Origin: Zizania palustris
Lineage: Eukaryota > Streptophyta > Magnoliopsida > Poales > Poaceae
Direction of reading: 5' to 3'
DNA: 64,000 nucleotides
Assembly (NCBI GenBank): GCA_019279435.1
Contig: JAAALK010000086.1
Span: forward strand, 21,745,913-21,809,912
Shown: one piece after another, positions 60,301-64,000 of the stretch
Layout of the letters: the number at the start of each line of letters is the position of its first letter
Position numbering within the stretch: position 1 is the first letter of the stretch
Notes under the pieces: model-generated
Told to the model about the DNA's origin: nothing
The model's input: only the letters and a program-made list of their open reading frames with translations
Databases searched by the model: none
Made by a program: the position numbers and the translations under genes

Positions 60301-61245
60301 CAGAAAGAGATTGAACATTACAGAATGAAACAATTCCTCAAAGCAAAATCCATGCAAATTAATTGTCATGTGTTGTCTAAGGGTAAGTTACCAAACATAA
60401 ATCTGTAGCTTTTGAACACGCCGAGGAGATGAAACTCATGATTATCTTGCAAAAACCCCTTTTCTTCACATTGTTTATTGCATAGGTGACACTGGAAGCT
60501 GGCCAATTTCAGTTTTTCAAGGCTCATGATATAGAAAAAAATATATGCAGTACGAACTAGCAAGTAGAGAAAGGATGCATTTCGTATGTCTATTGCAAAC
60601 ATAGCCGTACGCCCGTATTTATCATAAATTCGTCATTATTCAGCATGGATTCTGTGTGTCCGCATAAAATGTAAAATAAGTTCACATAAGTTGATCATTG
60701 CTAAGTCGCACCATCATACAATTCACATGTGCACACCAACTTCAACCAAAAAAAAAAATCAACAGCAAATTTTCTGCAAGCTTCTGAATCCCGAGTCTAG
60801 TGCTTGAAGTTTGAAAAAACAACAGAGATAAAGAGTAAAACACACACTACTACTTGCGCCAAAAACCCCCAAACCCCACTGAAATTGAGCACCACATGGG
60901 CGACTAATCCAGAACACTCGCTGAAGCAACAGCGCAGAGATTACGGTGTGATCTAGCCAACCGGGTGCTCAACAGGGAGGGAACTGAAACGAAACCTGCA
61001 CGTTGAAGCTCTCCTCCACCTTGGTGTACGGCACAATGATGGCGTAGAACGCGGCAATCGATCCGAGCATCAGTTCCCACCCTGCAAGCGAGCAGTCCCC
61101 CGACGGCCGACGCATCAGATCCCCCCAAAAAAAAAACCTTCCACCGCAGCAGAACCCGACGTTCCAGAGGGATCGGTATGGAGCGAATCGACTCACCGTA
61201 CTCCCTCAGAAGGTTCGCCGCCGGCGAAGGACGCGGCGGCGCCAT
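57385..61245 (-). pseudogene. ALG12: ALG12-like dolichyl-P-Man alpha-1,6-mannosyltransferase, broken
   Basis: ALG12 adds the eighth mannose to the lipid-linked N-glycan in the ER. Recognised exons: 61245-61197 (MAPPRPSPAANLLREYG); 61081-60996 (WELMLGSIAAFYAIIVPYTK, VEESFNVQ); 60206-60165 (LHNVLYHNYHIEK); about 59010-58902 (DSIMWRRIL, FEVFWFNSVLNRSSEWG); 58107-58021 (DQRIVSYILPIFSLVVLYSK); 57938-57873 (ELRFVIGLITMLNVSAALAA); 57503-57385 (FMASSNNYPGGYALKALHEA). The GT-AG borders are mostly intact and the order is right. But exon 3 opens with TGA after the phase-0 junction, and the IL-W-P-E-FEVFW stretch reads IL-stop-P-stop-FEVFW (TGG to TAG, GAA to TAA). The exons for the FPGVVPRTFIGA and TRPLPN regions were not found. 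I call it a pseudogene; the first two exons and the promoter look well kept. Confidence 0.82.
59691..59935 (-). other. Unassigned exon-like block ending in a membrane segment
   Basis: After a CTTTCAG acceptor, the minus strand reads GIKRVPVNFSGTPSSESFDV, KDHFPQDYVLEFNQT and then a hydrophobic stretch (VMILLLGTIGLAILLV) before SSTYGA-stop. It looks like the lumenal end plus the single transmembrane anchor of a type I membrane protein. I do not recognise it, and it does not match ALG12, within whose span it sits. It may be a fragment of another gene inserted in the pseudogene. Confidence 0.35.
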
Positions 61246-62624
61246 CTCGGTGGCCGCCGAGTGGGCTCGCGCGTGGGACGAGAGTCACTTCAGAATTTCG
61301 CGGCCCGTGGGTGGTAGGTGGACCACAGCGCAGTTGGGCCTGAATACAGTGGGCTTTTTGAAAGGTGGAGCCCAAGGCCCAAACCGCATGAGTAATAAGC
61401 AGATAATTGGGCCCTTTAAGCCCAACTTATCGCTCTATTTTCTTTTTAAAAAAATGTGTGCGAGTACGTTTCTTTTAGCTAGAGATTTTTAGTAACTATC
61501 TAGTAGAAATATATAGTTGGCTAGTTTGAGTAGCTGCATAGTCTGAGCATGTAGCCGATGAGAATATAGAGAGGAGAAGGTAATGTTTCCTAGTTTTGGG
61601 ATTCTAGTTTATTTCAAAATTCTACAACTGTTGATTCTCTTTCAGAATCTAAACCGTTTTATTTTAGATTTATATTTTAGAAGAGAAGTAATTGTAGGTG
61701 TCCGAAGTTGAAACAAATAAACGTAGCTGAATTTGTATTTTAAATACCGGGATTTTTTTAAAAAACAAGAAACAGTGTTTTAAAAATAGGTGAAAAAAAC
61801 ATATGCAAGTTATGGTGTAACTAATGCTAGCTCTCGCAAGTGTTCAGCTTAGAACGATCGAGTCATCGAGAGGTAGCAGGACTAGTTGGTATGCATGTCT
61901 GATAGTAAGAGTGTTTCCTCCACCAGATGGATGCAGTTCAGTCTGTCAGCGAGAGTGACAACCTGTGAAGGGGAGTTTGTCCAATTCAAGAGCTAGCTCA
62001 TGCTCGTTTCCGACGTTTCGTGCTGTGGATCGTGGGTGCAGTTTCACAATCATTTAGCCGCTCAGCGCGCGGCATGCATATATGCATGACGGGTTGGGTG
62101 GCACGTGTGAAGCGCAGCTGCTGCATGCGGCCTAGCTAGCTTTCTGATTCATTCGTCATCAGGTGCTTGTACTGCCGCGACTGTGTGTATATGCATGGCC
62201 GACAGAGAGCGAGAGCGAGAGAGCAGGGTGCATGACCTCGCTTTCGGTGCCTCGCATGCATTGCAGCCGTGTCCATGGCTTTTTGAGCAGGCATCATCCA
62301 TGCTCAGACTAGCACTCCTTTTAAGCTTACTGTTTAGTACGTACTCCGTCAGATCGATATGTGTAGACTGAATATAATACATATAATGCAACGGCTTGAT
62401 CAACAGATTGATTGCTTGGTATATAGCTAGGAAACAATGTGCATATATAGCATAGATATGCAGGGGGTGATGAGATCTAGCTTATCATCCTACATTACGA
62501 TATATATGACCATCGATCGATCAGTCTCGAACATCCGTCGATCATATCATGCATGCATGCATATATATATAGCTGGTTACCGGCCACGTCGTACGTACTG
62601 CACATATAGCTAGGTCGAACTCGA
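61246..62624. other. Intergenic between ALG12 remnant and WRKY gene
   Basis: The first 100 bp are GC-rich (old promoter). 61590-61710 repeats the block at 47280-47480 in inverted orientation. 62180-62230 has a GAGAGCGAGAGCGAGAGAG run, and 62500-62600 is rich in CGATCGATC/ATGCATGC. The part nearest 62624 is probably the WRKY 3' UTR. Confidence 0.45.
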
Positions 62625-62808
62625 TCAGAAGGAGGTGAAGGTGCAGCTGCCGGCCGCGTGGTCGCCGGCGGCGCCGTTAGCGTCGTCGCTGAAGGGGGTG
62701 TGGGTGTGGCGGCCCTCGTAGGTGGTGATCACCATGCGGCAGTCCTCCGACAGCCGCTCCACCCGCTTCTTCACGCGGCAGTTGCTGTGGGTGCACCGGT
62801 AGTAGCTC
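62625..62808 (-). CDS. WRKY transcription factor (group IIc), last exon only
   Basis: Acceptor GATGCAG at 62809 opens [40 protein letters not shown], then a Gly/Ala-rich tail ending CTFTSF-stop (60 residues, first codon split). This is the zinc-finger half of a WRKY domain: C-X4-C-X23-H-X-H, all ligands present. The intron at PR|SYYRC is the usual R-type WRKY position, so WRKYGQK and the N-terminus lie upstream on the minus strand. They are absent from 62809-64000, so the intron exceeds 1.19 kb. CTFTSF and the short tail suggest a WRKY12/13-like IIc protein; that subgroup is inference. Confidence 0.92.
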
Positions 62809-63799
62809 CTGCATCATATATGCATATACCAAGAAGCAATGCAATGTACAGACTGATCAGCAAGACTGGTTCGTTCGCACAAAGAGGCCATCATGCATGT
62901 TATGGAGGAAATAGTTACTGTGTATGTTCAATCGGCATGTCAACGACCCACAATTGATCATATATCTGAATACAAAGTTCATACTAATACTAATGAACTC
63001 AAATTTAAGCTAAATGATCATATATGTATATATGGAGAGACCCATGCATAGGTAAGCATGTTCTCTCTTTCAGAAATGGCCTTAAGAACTCGATTTGGGG
63101 AGGAGTTCATTACTATACAACTCTTCATGTTCCTTACAAAATTGTCTAGATAATTCCATGTAGAGAAATGGATATGGATCATGGGATTTTCTAGTAGTTG
63201 TTGTTCAACTGAGCTCCCAGAGCTTGCCCATGCATGTTGGACAGTAGTAAGGCTAGTATTTTACACTACGTGTTTCACTGAATTTCTACTGTTTTTGTTG
63301 GACCTTTTGTGCTCCGAGATCAATCTTAACACCACCCAAGACTATGCCCCAAATCACAGAACTAATATAAACAGTTTTAGGTTAACCCCATTTTTCAGAC
63401 TTCGTCAGCTAGCAGATAGCTCGATCTTGCTCCACACAAAGCACTCATGTATATATAGTACATTAGCGAGCCTGGGATTACAGAGATTCCATGGGAAGAA
63501 ATCATGGACAAACTGCTAGCAGGAAGCAGCAAGCAAAGCTAGCTCTTCCCCCTTCCTACGCGTATTGATGAGTAGCTAGCTAGTGTCTGAGGAAACAATG
63601 CAATCTGAAAATGTGTGCACCGTTTGTCCTGGTGCATCCATATGCATGCACACAGGTGGATGTGTGCATGCGGGTGTCCTATTGGCTATTGCTGCAGATC
63701 AAGAATCATGATAGGTTTTACTAGTGCCATATATACAGATCGATGACCCATGATCAGAGAAATAGACCAAGAAGAAAAAGAAAGAGGTCTACATATTGC
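62809..63799 (-). other. Probable WRKY intron
   Basis: No WRKYGQK-coding sequence is present, so this stretch is taken as part of the last intron. Short ORFs have no domain. Confidence 0.5.
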
Positions 63800-63822
63800 A
63801 TATATATATATATATATATATA
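63800..63822. repeat. (TA)n microsatellite
   Basis: Eleven TA dinucleotides immediately before the element end at 63823. Confidence 0.95.
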
Positions 63823-64000
63823 GGAAAAATCTACTACCGAAAAAAAAATAGTACTCAATTGTTATTCTACTAAGAAAATCTACTACTGAAAGTAGTCGGT
63901 ATAGAATAGCTATTCTACACACGTGGTGTAAAATAGCTATTCTACTACCGTGTGTGTGGGGGGACGCTATTCTACACCGATCAACCCAACCATGCCCACC
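63823..64000 (+). mobile_element. Element end next to (TA)n, same family as 50881-51066
   Basis: After (TA)n comes GGAAAAATCTACTACCG, then GTATAGAATAGCTATTCTAC palindromes and GGACGCTATTCTACACCGAT with TGCCCACC at the window edge. This mirrors the copy at 50881-51066 in reverse. The element runs beyond 64000. TCTACTACC resembles a Helitron 5' terminus, but this is tentative. Confidence 0.5.

Noticed and set aside
62658..62957. + strand valine/alanine-rich ORF
   Set aside because: Antisense of the WRKY zinc-finger exon.

Overview
This window reads as nuclear DNA of a flowering plant, almost certainly a grass and probably a panicoid one. The evidence is spliced plant genes with GT-AG introns, GC-rich first exons, and a dense layer of grass-type transposable elements: hAT, MULE, CACTA and PIF/Harbinger-like MITEs, solo LTRs and LINE remnants. 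There is no bacterial organisation, operon or CRISPR array. Species is inference only; no marker fixes it.

Layout. 1-3.7 kb holds a decayed Mutator-like transposase (minus strand) with a small GRF zinc-finger gene beside it, followed by an AT-rich 33-bp tandem array (4.06-4.89 kb). 6.67-9.70 kb is a complete nine-exon glutamate dehydrogenase gene that splices to exactly 411 residues. 10.1-11.5 kb has a LINE remnant and a glycine-rich protein gene. 12-18 kb is a transposon nest: a hAT element containing a Pack-MULE-like element and a second hAT, then an independent hAT MITE. 18.26-20.89 kb is an intronless SUVH histone methyltransferase. 23.3-24.6 kb is a two-exon P/U-type cyclin. 25.6-33.2 kb is mostly mobile DNA (a CACTA MITE, a 3.3-kb solo LTR, a hAT element, a 469-bp solo LTR inside a MITE). 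33.3-35.5 kb is a two-exon P-class PPR gene, and 37.4-40.8 kb a six-exon GATA26/27-type factor. 41-57 kb is gene-poor and holds several MITE families, a 153-bp tandem repeat, a 2-kb solo LTR inside a CACTA-type element and a retroposed 5S-rRNA-like sequence. 57.4-61.2 kb carries exons of an ALG12 mannosyltransferase with nonsense codons, so it looks like a pseudogene. 62.6-62.8 kb is the last exon of a WRKY factor whose other exons lie beyond the window.

The genes do not form one pathway. They are independent housekeeping and regulatory loci: nitrogen/carbon metabolism (GDH), chromatin silencing (SUVH), cell cycle (cyclin), organelle RNA (PPR), transcription (GATA, WRKY) and N-glycosylation (ALG12 remnant). 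The PPR and ALG12-like loci belong to families that are neighbours in Arabidopsis, so part of the order may be ancient. I did not find a convincing new defence or biosynthetic system. The most unusual items are the retroposed 5S-derived unit, the nested transposon stack with readable target-site duplications, and the broken ALG12 locus.
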